Made by a program: the position numbers and the translations under genes. Below are positions 1 through 8,957 of a stretch of DNA of 64,000 bases, piece after piece. The first letter of the stretch is position 1. Each line of letters opens with the position of its first letter. The stretch is taken from NCBI GenBank assembly GCA_031216915.1, contig JAUFNR010000012.1:930001-994000 (forward strand), in the 5' to 3' direction. The stretch is from Pictodentalium vernedei. Taxonomy: Eukaryota > Mollusca > Scaphopoda > Dentaliida > Dentaliidae. Under the pieces are notes generated by a model. The model was not told where the DNA came from, did not search any database, and saw only the letters and a program-made list of their open reading frames with translations.

Positions 1-560
1 TATTATAGAAAATTTTGTTTAAATTTCTCAGATGTTGTCTCCCCTTTGACCAGTTTATTGAGCAAAAGGGTTAGGTTTGTTTGGACTGAGGAGTGCCAGA
101 AATCCTTTAACAGAATAAAAACTTGATTAAATAATTCCCCTATCCTGGCCAGTCCCAATTATGAAAAGCCCTACAAATTATTTATAGATGCAAGTGACAA
201 TGGAGCAGGTGGGTATATTGCCCAGGAAGATTCCCAAAGTATTGATCACCCTGTATGTTATTTCTCCAGAAAATTTCTCAAACATCAAAAGAATTACTCT
301 ACAGTAGAAAAAGAAACTTTGACTCGAATTTTGGCACAAACCCATTTTGATGTGTATCTAGGAACCACCCAATGCCCAATTACAGTTTACACCGATCATA
401 ACCCCTTAACTTTTATGATTTTTTTTTTTATCAGTAAAATGAAAAACAAGAATCAAAGATTATTGTGGTGGAGTTTAGCCCTTCAAGAATATAATTTATA
501 GAGATTAGGCATATTTCGGGAAGAGATAATGTTGTAGTTGATGCTCTTTCCAGAATATCC
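1..560 (+). mobile_element. Ty3/Gypsy-like retroelement fragment (end of RT and RNase H)
   Basis: Translation of the plus strand gives the connection and RNase H part of a Ty3/Gypsy-type polyprotein, including the family's FIDASDNGAGG-like start, a YFSRKF stretch and a DALSR-like end. The element enters from beyond the window's left edge, so its 5' part is not visible. It is broken, with at least a few breaks. No integrase is seen before sequence quality drops to non-coding at about 560. It is an old retroelement fossil. A Gypsy-like assignment is more likely than BEL/Pao, from the RNase H wording. Confidence 0.75.
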
Positions 561-896
561 TAATTTAAAATGATATGATTGGTCCCTATTCACTTCAAGT
601 GTGTATATATTTTCATTAAAAAAATTGTGAAGATTATTGTGTGTGTATTGTAAACCTGTCAGAGCCTACTAAACTTATATAAAAAGTTTTCAGTACTTTC
701 AAACTTTTTCTTTTAAGGCAGGGTGTGTTATATAGCCCCCTTATTATATTGAGATTGATATATCCTTAGTTGATAATTCTACAAGATTGATATATTTTTT
801 TTTTGCATTTTCTGACTGGTCTGACTCATTTGCACTGAGTGACCTTTGTTTACATCTTTGTTACACTAATCTATTGTACATATAGCTATTGATTGT
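561..896. other. Non-coding flank, possible LTR remnant
   Basis: An AT-rich stretch follows the RNase H fragment. A purine-rich tract (about 715-724) is followed by TGTTATATAGCC, which could be a polypurine tract and the start of a 3' LTR. The presumed LTR would be interrupted by the MITE at 897 and by the Ngaro element at 1281. I cannot show a second LTR in the window, so this stays inference. Confidence 0.25.
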
Positions 897-1146
897 TTAA
901 CTGGTAAAGTGCTAAGTTATTTTTGGTCAACAGAATTTGTTCACATGTATTTGCCTTGTTGCGATTTATGGGAGAGTGCCAGTGGGCACTCTCCCATAAA
1001 TTGTAACAAGGCAAACCCACACAGACTAAATAATTCCACTCACAAGATAATATGGAGCACATTCACAGCATATGAAGCCTTTATGATACAGTACCTGCCC
1101 TTTAGAATAAAGCTCAAATATGGGCTTCCAGCACTCTACCAGTTAA
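897..1146. mobile_element. 250-bp MITE with central 29-bp palindrome, copy 1
   Basis: The two ends form a 17-bp inverted repeat, TTAACTGGTAAAGTGCT at 897-913 and its complement (one mismatch) at 1130-1146. In the middle, 952-980 pairs with 985-1013 to make a 29-bp hairpin with two mismatches and a 4-nt loop. A second copy of exactly the same length lies at 28979-29228, and a partial copy with the same hairpin at about 61090-61210. There is no coding capacity, so it is a non-autonomous DNA transposon. The target duplication is not clear and the superfamily is unknown. Confidence 0.8.
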
Positions 1147-1280
1147 GTAGGTCAAGGACCTTGTTTACTTGAATTATGACGGAATCACCTAGAAACTAAT
1201 AGAACTTTGTAGACATTTCATCTTCTAGGACATTCTATCTGTTTACTATATCAATGTTTGTCAACAGAATTCAAAAACTC
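1147..1280. other. Short unassigned gap
   Basis: This AT-rich stretch lies between the MITE and the left end of the Ngaro element. Nothing recognisable is present. It may be the remaining part of the interrupted LTR suggested upstream. Confidence 0.3.
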
Positions 1281-1284
1281 ATTT

Positions 1285-1489
1285 ATGCACCAACAGGCAA
1301 CTTTTCTAGGAGAGTTAGTGGATAGAGGCAAAATAACAAGGAACTGACAAATACAACAAAACTGATTTGAATTGAAAAATTGACTAAAAACTGCTTTTAT
1401 TTTCAAATTATTTTGATTAATTATGTATACAGCAGTCTAGCCAAAGCATATTTTATGGTAATTGAACATAGGTGGGCGAATAATACGCC
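1285..1489 (-). repeat. Ngaro split direct repeat B2 (distal)
   Basis: This block, which starts ATGCACCAACAGGCAAC on the plus strand and ends at AATAATACGCC, is repeated almost exactly at 1984-2188. On the element's own strand it is the 3'-most repeat. It lies about 80 bp beyond A2. Confidence 0.85.
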
Positions 1490-1569
1490 TGTTATCAGTA
1501 TACAGATACAATATAAGTATGAATAGTTATAAAAATGAGGAACCGGAATGGAGGCGGGGATGGCGGTGG

Positions 1570-1983
1570 AAATGTTTGACTGCTTTAACTTTGAAAATAA
1601 TAAATGTTGGAATGACTGCTTCCCGGCCCAAAAATTTGACAGAACACCGTTTGAAAACCACCGAGAAAATAATCCGTATTTCCATTGGATAATCTCGCAG
1701 GATCAAAGGGACCGGTCGAGTGGTCATTCCCATATTCTTGCGCAATTATTTTATGACCTAGAGGGGGTTCCGTAAATGAGAGAACTTGCAGATTTACCTA
1801 CTAGATGGGATTCAGCATGATTAAAATTAAAACTGGATCTGAAAAGGTGGAACCGATACGGCGTCGGGAACAGGCAACTAATGATAACTGATTCCCGGAC
1901 GAAGTTTGTCGATTTCTTTTATGCATTAAACCTGCTGTTGCATAAATACAGATAGTTGCATTAATGAAACTATCTGGATATTT
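1570..1983 (-). repeat. Ngaro split direct repeat A2
   Basis: The block beginning AAATGTTTGACTGC is matched by 8958-9375 at the other end of the element, with about three differences in ~415 bp. It abuts B1 directly at 1983/1984. That junction is the B1-A2 fusion expected from the circular DNA intermediate proposed for this class. Confidence 0.88.
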
Positions 1984-2188
1984 ATGCACCAACAGGCAAC
2001 TTTTCTGGGAGAGCTAGTGGATAGAGGCAAAATAACAAGGAACTGACAAATACAACAAAACTGATTTGAATTGAAAAATTGACTAAAAACTGCTTTTATT
2101 TTCAAATTATTTTGATTAATTATGTATACAGCAGTCTAGCCAAAGCATATTTTATGGTAATTGAACATAGGTGGGCGAATAATACGCC
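1984..2188 (-). repeat. Ngaro split direct repeat B1
   Basis: Near-identical partner of 1285-1489. It borders the element body on one side and A2 on the other. A further inverted repeat (CAAGCTCG near 2202 and its complement near 2247) lies just inside the boundary. Confidence 0.85.
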
Positions 2189-2921
2189 AAAGATGGAGAT
2201 CAAGCTCGAGTACTAATCCCCTTTGAAAAGGTTGAAAAGCACCCGAGCTTGAGCGTCATCACGCCCACAGAAAAGAGAACTGCCTGGGGCTAAACATGTT
2301 TGAATATGAAGGTACTGTGAAGAATGAAAACAGAGAAAGAAATCAAATTAGCCACTGCCCCAAGGCAGCAAGTAAGACTAACGGTCCCTTGTACGGACAT
2401 GAAAAGCATGATCATAAATGAAATATCAATAAAAATGCCAAGTGAAGTATATGAAAGAAGACCACACATTGGCATATCCACATGAGAAACATTCATCAAC
2501 CCCACGTTCATTACGAGACAGAATGGCAATCGGCATGTTGCGGCCTAACCGGGGGTAGGAAAATATGGCATATTGCATGTAGCCCAAAGGTGCATTTAAA
2601 TTTTATGATGTAAAGTGCTCCTCATCATGTCGGCATGGCGCAGGAAGTCTGCCCCAAGGCAGCGAAGCTTCCATGCCATTGAGTAAAAGAATGATATTGC
2701 TGTAAGTCAAGTATGCGTCTGCCCCAAGGCAGCTACGAAATTGGCTCTGCAATCGTGCACGTTATCCAATTGTATGAAGCTGTGGAAGGAGATGAAATGA
2801 CATTATCTGACCCACACAAAGGTAAACGCATCGCCAATTATTTTTAGTGGAATTGACTTCTCTGCCCCAAGGCAGCGTGGAAAAGATTGGCGATGCGTGT
2901 ATTCTGTGTGTCGGGTGCTAT
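2189..2921 (-). repeat. Ngaro 3' untranslated region with interspersed mini-hairpins
   Basis: The stretch between the recombinase stop and B1 contains the 14-nt palindromic word CTGCCCCAAGGCAG four times, at 2355-2368, 2649-2662, 2719-2732 and 2862-2875. Each has a 5-bp stem and a CCAA loop. The last copy sits in the loop of a larger perfect 13-bp stem, 2826-2838 with 2886-2898, immediately downstream of the recombinase ORF on the minus strand. The flanks of the four words differ, so this is not a simple tandem array. The function is unknown. Confidence 0.85.
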
Positions 2922-3938
2922 TTAAGTATGTGGTAGATAGGCCTGACTGCGGATATAATGCTGAAATGCGTTTGATCGCCACCTACCTAGCAGACAAATT
3001 TGTGCATCCGAAAAACCTAGTTGTGCAGCCAAGGTGGCTGCCCCTATACGGAAGCTATGGCCCTTAAACACACGAGTATCCAGGCCACAATAGGTAAGGC
3101 AACGTTTGAGAACAAGATCAAAATGGCGTCGAGTTACTGGTGAGAGGCTGTGTATTGAAAACAGGGGCCCGATAGCTGTTCCCCGCACTGAGAGATAGTC
3201 CAGCAAGATGGAAACTGGACAAGGATGAGATGCCGATGAAGCGAAGGAAATTGCGTGTGGACGAGTTTGTTTATTGTGTTTGAAATGCCTAAATATGAGA
3301 GTGACTTGAGTGGGGGACACTTGCACATCTGTGTATTGGAGCACGGAATGACTGTAGGCAACGGATGTGGGACAGAATTCCCCAATGCGAGCAAATGAAT
3401 AAAAGGCGGTTGAAAACAGTGCCGCAAACAGTTTGTGTTCATATTCTGACTTGCAGCAGTGGTGAAGTGCATTGATTAGTTGACTGAGAAGCTCCTTCGT
3501 TATAGGAAGACGGGCATCAACTGATGGGTTGATCCGTTGTGCTCCACTGAGGATTTTGCGTATTAGGAAACAACTGGTAGTGTCAAATAAACCATTGATT
3601 TTGTGGAAATACGAAATTGCCGAAATAGAGGAAAGAATGGTGGAGGGAGCGTAGTGAGTCTGAAAAAGGTGTGCAATGAACAAACAAAGGATATAAACAG
3701 GCACCGGCCATGACAGGTGATAGCCAATAGAATTGCAAAAAGTCTCCAGCTGATTGCGAGCTGATATGTATTGCCGACGAGTGTTAGGTGTCACTGCGCT
3801 GTCAATAAGCTGGCTTACTGTGTCAGTAAGATCTCTAGGGACAGATGCTGAGGAATCGGCGTTGGTTCTGCTTCGGCATCTGGTGCCATGCGTCTGAAGT
3901 TGTCTACCTGTAGACGAGACAAAAGGTCGCGTAAGCAA
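2922..3938 (-). CDS. Ngaro tyrosine recombinase (YR) ORF
   Basis: This open frame of up to 338 residues shows the catalytic C-terminal half of a tyrosine recombinase: a FARIGEF-like box I, a GHSFRIGAA box II, then a GRW motif and a terminal tyrosine region. In this retrotransposon class the recombinase replaces the integrase of LTR elements and inserts a circular DNA copy. The frame overlaps the end of the RT/RNase H ORF (3815-3938) in a different phase, so its first codon is uncertain. It is part of a young fossil element that looks whole. Confidence 0.88.
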   Translation of the reverse strand: MLTRPFVSSTGRQLQTHGTRCRSRTNADSSASVPRDLTDTVSQLIDSAVTPNTRRQYISARNQLETFCNSIGYHLSWPVPVYILCLFIAHLFQTHYAPSTILSSISAISYFHKINGLFDTTSCFLIRKILSGAQRINPSVDARLPITKELLSQLINALHHCCKSEYEHKLFAALFSTAFYSFARIGEFCPTSVAYSHSVLQYTDVQVSPTQVTLIFRHFKHNKQTRPHAISFASSASHPCPVSILLDYLSVRGTAIGPLFSIHSLSPVTRRHFDLVLKRCLTYCGLDTRVFKGHSFRIGAATLAAQLGFSDAQICLLGRWRSNAFQHYIRSQAYLPHT

Positions 3939-5869
3939 TTGTGTTTACCAGGAATATGTTTTGCTTTAAACAAAATATTGTATTGCAGACACGCTAGCAC
4001 CAGCCGCCGAAGAAGGGATAAAAGATCCTTGTCCTTGGTGGTTTGTGCATTAATAACAGAAACCACTGCCACATTATCGGAATGGAAAACTATGCATTTA
4101 TTAACCAACAATGGACCCCATATAAGTAAAGCCATGACAATGGGATAGAACTCAAGGACTGCAATGTTTTTGGTCTGTTCAGATTCAGTCCAGGCCCCGT
4201 AGAACCATTTATTTTGAAAAACTGCTGCAAAACCTTTACTGGAGGCCGAGTCAGTGTAAAGGTTGAGCACTGTGGTGTCTAACCAAAAACGATCCAGAAA
4301 AAATGTGTTCCCATTATACTCATTCAAAAAGGTTTTCCAAAGACAAAGGTCTTCTTTAACTGAAGATGTCAAGCGGATTTTGTAATGTGCACGCTTAACC
4401 CCGATGGTTAAATTAATAAGACGTCGTAGGAATGCGCGACCAGGGACTACCACGGAACAGGTAAAGTTCAAAAGCCCAATAACCGATTGTAGATTCTGAA
4501 GGCTTGCTTTTTCACATTTCAGAAGGAGGTCCAGTTGATGTAGACACTTTTGTAGTTTATCTGAAGGAAGCCTAGCACACATGGCATCAGTGTCTAACTC
4601 GATCCCAAGAAAGGTCATGCACTTGGAGGGAGGGCAGGTTTTTCCCTGGGCAATGGGTACGCCTAACTTGGAGCATAAGGAGATAAAACCTTGTAAATAG
4701 TTGGAACACAGAATTTTTGAGGGGGCTACAAAAAAGAAATCGTCCAACACATGCACAATTTTTGGAATCTGGAATTTATCTTTTGCTATCCAGTGAAGGG
4801 CAGTACTGAATGCCTCAAAGATGTTACAGGAAGAGGAACTACCCATAGGCAGGCATTTGTCATAATAAAAAGCATTGCGCCAGCAAAAACCAAGAAGGGG
4901 GTAATCCTTGGGGCACACCGGAATAAGCCTGAAGGCAGATTCGATGTCTGTCTTAGCCATGTAACATCCGCCTCCTAATTCTAAAATAAAGTCAATGGCA
5001 TCTTGAATTGATGAGTAGCGAACCGATTTAAGGTCGTCAGATATATAATCATTTACCGAAGAACCGTATGGGAAAGACAGATGGTGGATCATGCGGAAAT
5101 GGCCAGGTTGTTTTTTGGGCACCACGCCTATGGGGGAATTAATGTAGTTGGCAAAAGGTGAGCACTTAAAAGGACCCGAAATCCGGCCCGCCGAAAATTC
5201 TTTTTCTATTTTGGAATCGACAACTGATGGGGATTCAAGTGCGGAGCGTAAATTTGGTGCAGTTCGTGTCATAACAGGGCCTTCATAACCTAAGCTAAAA
5301 CCTTCTGCAAAACCCGAGAGAAGGTATTCTCGCTTATCTTGATCATACCCACATAACAACGTATCTAACAATTGATTATTTATGGGGCTTGGAAGTTGTG
5401 GCAGATGAGACTTTAGCGCCTGAGTTCCCACCGCCTCGGCGGGAGGCACTGTTACCTCGAAAGGGCCGTCTGGCGGTGCAACTGTATGAGGCATGGGATT
5501 GGGAACATTTGTGGCAGGAGTGAGAATACCCGCATGACCCCTGACAGGACTGTCCCTTGTGGTACCTGCGACAGAAGCCCGTTGGAATGTAGTTGTATTT
5601 CTGATTCCCGTGAACAGGAGACGGTGTCTGGACCCTTGTGTGCGATAAACCCCTAGCTGCAGGGGAGGCATAGAGAAAGAGTTCCCAATTGGTTTGTTCC
5701 CAAGAGATGGTGGGGTCATGTTGGCGCATGGCTCTAAATTGCTGGTCATAATAAGCCCAATCATAGTTTTCTGCTGCCATTTTACGGATCCGAGCTTGAT
5801 ACTGAATGAGTGATTGGAAGTCGGAGGGGTATTTCTCTGTATATATGGACATAAAGACTTCAAAGGCAC
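3815..5869 (-). CDS. Ngaro reverse transcriptase / RNase H ORF
   Basis: The frame carries a reverse transcriptase whose central motif reads VLDDFFF, followed by an RNase H segment beginning NLYTDSASSKG, and it ends near the recombinase start. This RT/RH layout without integrase or protease matches DIRS-group elements. The first ~160 residues overlap the gag-like frame (5376-5869) and may not be used. How the two frames are expressed together cannot be read from the sequence. Part of a young fossil that looks whole. Confidence 0.85.
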   Translation of the reverse strand: MPLKSLCPYIQRNTPPTSNHSFSIKLGSVKWQQKTMIGLIMTSNLEPCANMTPPSLGNKPIGNSFSMPPLQLGVYRTQGSRHRLLFTGIRNTTTFQRASVAGTTRDSPVRGHAGILTPATNVPNPMPHTVAPPDGPFEVTVPPAEAVGTQALKSHLPQLPSPINNQLLDTLLCGYDQDKREYLLSGFAEGFSLGYEGPVMTRTAPNLRSALESPSVVDSKIEKEFSAGRISGPFKCSPFANYINSPIGVVPKKQPGHFRMIHHLSFPYGSSVNDYISDDLKSVRYSSIQDAIDFILELGGGCYMAKTDIESAFRLIPVCPKDYPLLGFCWRNAFYYDKCLPMGSSSSCNIFEAFSTALHWIAKDKFQIPKIVHVLDDFFFVAPSKILCSNYLQGFISLCSKLGVPIAQGKTCPPSKCMTFLGIELDTDAMCARLPSDKLQKCLHQLDLLLKCEKASLQNLQSVIGLLNFTCSVVVPGRAFLRRLINLTIGVKRAHYKIRLTSSVKEDLCLWKTFLNEYNGNTFFLDRFWLDTTVLNLYTDSASSKGFAAVFQNKWFYGAWTESEQTKNIAVLEFYPIVMALLIWGPLLVNKCIVFHSDNVAVVSVINAQTTKDKDLLSLLRRLVLACLQYNILFKAKHIPGKHNCLRDLLSRLQVDNFRRMAPDAEAEPTPIPQHLSLEILLTQ

Positions 5870-6899
5870 TGACCCATTGGTTAATGGAAGTCAATGACTT
5901 TGGAGCCTTTGGTAGCCATACAAGCGATGGGGATGGGCCCTCGGTGTCACATAGTGTCATAGAAAAACTGGTGGAACCTGATGCATTAGGGAGAAGTATA
6001 GCCAGGTTAATGAATTCGTGTGACCAGATCTGATTTTTGACTTTCTGACTGACTGAGGAGGTCAGTGACTGATTGGCCGAGATGAAGGAGAGGCTTGAAC
6101 ATTGACCCTTCGAAGGCCTAGTGAGATCCAGAGGGATTGGAGATTCAAAGGGGTTTAAGGTCACCGGTGCCTGAGGAGGTGTTGGGTAAACATGCCGATT
6201 ACCTGAATTCTGTAACACATCTGCACATGCTGCCGATAATTGTTCTTGAATATCTCCTGGAGGCAGAGTTCCGCCAGGCACAGGAACTCGAATAGTGACG
6301 TATTGTTGCGACTGAATAAGAGGTACAGCTTGAGTCACCGGTGGCGTGAAAGGTACAGGTTGTGATGTGATGGGCTGTCTGTAGATTGGTGTTGTGATAC
6401 AAGGAGTGGAGGAAGCACTGAATGTCATGGTGTGCCCTGGTGTGAACTGCCAAGGGTTTTGTTGTGAGAGTCCTGTAGACGAATAAATAGGCACAGAAGT
6501 GATCGGTGGAATATGCACCGTTTGTAACCGGATATGATGACCTTGACTCCCAGTAGCACTGTATTGTGGTGATATTGGTCTGGTGGATAATGAAATGGTA
6601 GGAATTGTTGGTGGCACCTGTCGCACTTCAGTCACAGATTGAAGAACAGAAGTATGTATTGGTAATGGACTATGATCGCTGTGTGCAGGATGTGACAGGT
6701 CCATAACTTGCTGCTCAGGCTGGTTATTTGATGGAAGAAAAACTATTTGATCAGAAGCATTAACCTGATTTGAAGACAAACCAAGTTGACTGGATGCTGA
6801 GGCTGCTCGAGTACAACCCCGCCGTCTTTGCGGGTGGGTGGGCTCAAAGGCCTGAGTAAGTCCATCCTGCAACTGTGCTGCTCTACGTTTCCGTGGCAT
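5376..6899 (-). CDS. Ngaro gag-like ORF
   Basis: I place the start at the ATG at 6899 (MPRKRRAAQLQDG), because the longer frame upstream lacks coding character. The N-terminal half is rich in proline, threonine, serine and glutamine. Residues near the C-terminus form a cysteine/histidine cluster (CRRYHKGQSCQGSCGYSHSC), resembling a zinc-knuckle or CCCH nucleic-acid-binding motif, followed by a basic, glycine-rich tail. This fits a nucleocapsid-like role. It overlaps the RT frame at its 3' end. The assignment rests on position and composition rather than a close family match. Confidence 0.7.
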   Translation of the reverse strand: MPRKRRAAQLQDGLTQAFEPTHPQRRRGCTRAASASSQLGLSSNQVNASDQIVFLPSNNQPEQQVMDLSHPAHSDHSPLPIHTSVLQSVTEVRQVPPTIPTISLSTRPISPQYSATGSQGHHIRLQTVHIPPITSVPIYSSTGLSQQNPWQFTPGHTMTFSASSTPCITTPIYRQPITSQPVPFTPPVTQAVPLIQSQQYVTIRVPVPGGTLPPGDIQEQLSAACADVLQNSGNRHVYPTPPQAPVTLNPFESPIPLDLTRPSKGQCSSLSFISANQSLTSSVSQKVKNQIWSHEFINLAILLPNASGSTSFSMTLCDTEGPSPSLVWLPKAPKSLTSINQWVSAFEVFMSIYTEKYPSDFQSLIQYQARIRKMAAENYDWAYYDQQFRAMRQHDPTISWEQTNWELFLYASPAARGLSHTRVQTPSPVHGNQKYNYIPTGFCRRYHKGQSCQGSCGYSHSCHKCSQSHASYSCTARRPFRGNSASRRGGGNSGAKVSSATTSKPHK

Positions 6900-7046
6900 A
6901 TCTGAAACAAAGAACAAACGGCAGAAAAATTGGCCCTTGAACAAGGAGCTCACATGGTTATAAGAATTAAAAACGTAATGCAATGTGGTGAACTGAAAGT
7001 TATGTATATTAAGCAATAACAAGCAATATAGAATATATATAGGCAA

Positions 7047-8202
7047 TGGAGGGTAAGGATACCCTTTTCAGACTGACAGGCATGCATATAGGCAGCATAT
7101 TACTGGCATGAATTATTATATTAGGAAAGCAGCCTTTAAAAGGTCCAACCTTTTCTGAGGCACCATTGCCCCGCAAAATTGTACTAAGGCAAAGGCCAAG
7201 GCATAATTATTGGGAACACATTAATTGAGATCATTCATACATTGTAAGAGAGGCCAACTACCATGGCAACCCGCCACAGCAATTTCAATTTAGCATGGCA
7301 AGTTGCATGGCATTTCCAAATGCTACAGCAATTTTTTTTTTTTTTTTTTTTTTAACATGGAAAATGGCCATGGCATTGCCAATTGCCGCAGCAAATTTTG
7401 TGGGCGGAGTTTTTTTTTTTTTTTTTTTATTTTTTTTAGCATGGCAAATTGCCATGGCATTCCGAAAATACGACAAAAATAGCCAGGTCTACAAGAAAAA
7501 ATAAACAGGAAAACGAAATATTCCCCTTCGTTGTGAAATATGGTGGGGGGGGGGGGGGGGGGTCTGAAGTAAACCCTACCAGTGCTGCTGTATGAATTCT
7601 GCCTATCCCATCAAATTGGGATCAACCAATGAAGCCTAGGAATATAGCCTGACCCATCAAATTGGGTGGTTGTAGATACAGTGAGACATCACATCAAATA
7701 CCTATAATACCCAACAAATTGGGTGAAATGAGGCCGAAAAGAGGGGCGGTCATATTCCCCTACCCAATCATAGTGATAACCCAATGGAATAAAAGATGAA
7801 GCTGCCTAATAGTGCAGAGAACGGTAAACCATGATATTTCGAAGCCACATCACTAGCATGGGGCAGGGGAACACCGCTTTGGAAGTTGAATTTCCCATCA
7901 CATTGGGTTCGTGCCTCAAGTGATATGTAAATACGGATGCCAAAAATGGGGCATGTGGGCTCACAGCCCAACAATAGTCCGGGTAATGGATGTAGCCGGA
8001 AGTCCCCATCAAATTGGGTCAGAATTATATGATCTGTGTATAATGATAGATAAGTGACGCTGTCCATCAAATTAGAGACGCCAAAGGCCGCATAAATTTT
8101 AAAAAATAGCACAAAATGAAAGTGCGAAATGTCCTAGAGTGTCAAGCCTTCCCGATTTTTTTTTTTTTTTTTTTTTTTTTTGGGAGCCTGTGCGAAGAGG
8201 CG
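7047..8202 (-). repeat. Ngaro internal non-coding block: motif cluster, poly-T and poly-G tracts
   Basis: About 1.1 kb between the hydrolase and gag ORFs. It holds (i) 7260-7480, where ATGGCAA/TTGCCAT words are interspersed with poly-T runs; (ii) a run of 18 G at 7545-7562; (iii) 7600-8080, where the near-palindrome CCCATCAAATTGGG or variants recur about six times (near 7606, 7652, 7711, 7893, 8008, 8065); and (iv) a 22-T run near 8157-8180. No coding region is supported; predicted frames here are poly-F/poly-K artefacts or low-quality shadows. Confidence 0.75.
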
Positions 8203-8832
8203 TTATTTCCGGCACATCTCATTCAAACAGAAGAGTATGGCACCTCTGATACTTCGTGAATAACGCCGCATGCCTTGCTGGGTAAAATGCACCCCATCCA
8301 CTAAAAGATTAAAAACTTGTCTGTGCAAGCGTTTGTGTTTCCAATAATGAATAACAGGGGATCTGTCCGGCAGCACAACTGAATTGTAGCGATTAAGCAC
8401 ATCAACCTGTTGGTTAAAAAGTGACGCCGGCTTGTCCCCTCTGACAGTGGTACGATAAAAGGCTTGACACACAACTAAAATGACCTCTGGATGATCACAC
8501 AGAAGCAACCCCGCAAGTTCGTCGATTTCACTGCCCACTGATTCTGGGCGAGAAGTACACAAATCATTAGAGCCAATTTGCAATATTATAATATGTGGGT
8601 GAAAAGTTGTGAGAGCAGGGATGAAACATTTTACATCCGACACTCTTTTGGCAAAGAGACGGACAATGATGTCACGGCCATTATGTGATGGGAGATCAAG
8701 TTTGGTGGCATAATTGTAGGAAGGATCCAAACATTTGTGATAGCGGTTAAAATTTTGTGGATATATAAATTCGGCCAACCGGGATATGAAAGAATGGCCG
8801 ACGACGGCGACACGAACTTGCGTGGTCTCCAT
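8203..8832 (-). CDS. Ngaro-encoded SGNH/GDSL hydrolase ORF
   Basis: The first ATG in frame is at 8832 (METTQVRVAVVGHSF). The protein has the SGNH blocks in order: a GHSF block I near residue 10, an IGSND block III around residues 80-85, and a DGVHFTQQG block V toward the end. This is the SGNH hydrolase (esterase-like) fold. Such ORFs are known accessories of Ngaro elements and of some CR1-like LINEs; their substrate is unknown. Here it is the 5'-most ORF of the element, about 1.3 kb upstream of the gag-like ORF. The length (~209 residues) suits a single-domain member. Confidence 0.85.
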   Translation of the reverse strand: METTQVRVAVVGHSFISRLAEFIYPQNFNRYHKCLDPSYNYATKLDLPSHNGRDIIVRLFAKRVSDVKCFIPALTTFHPHIIILQIGSNDLCTSRPESVGSEIDELAGLLLCDHPEVILVVCQAFYRTTVRGDKPASLFNQQVDVLNRYNSVVLPDRSPVIHYWKHKRLHRQVFNLLVDGVHFTQQGMRRYSRSIRGAILFCLNEMCRK

Positions 8833-8957
8833 TGCACAGTCGGACAAAGTAGTCACGCTGCGAAAGCAAAGTCAAACAACTGTTCCTTCGAGAATAGGAT
8901 AAATATAGGTAATAAATTCTTACCGTAAGTAATGTTGTACTTGAAGTCTGTGAATTA

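Noticed and set aside
7285-7504. Phenylalanine- or lysine-rich frames on both strands
   Set aside because: They arise from poly-T runs in the Ngaro non-coding interval.
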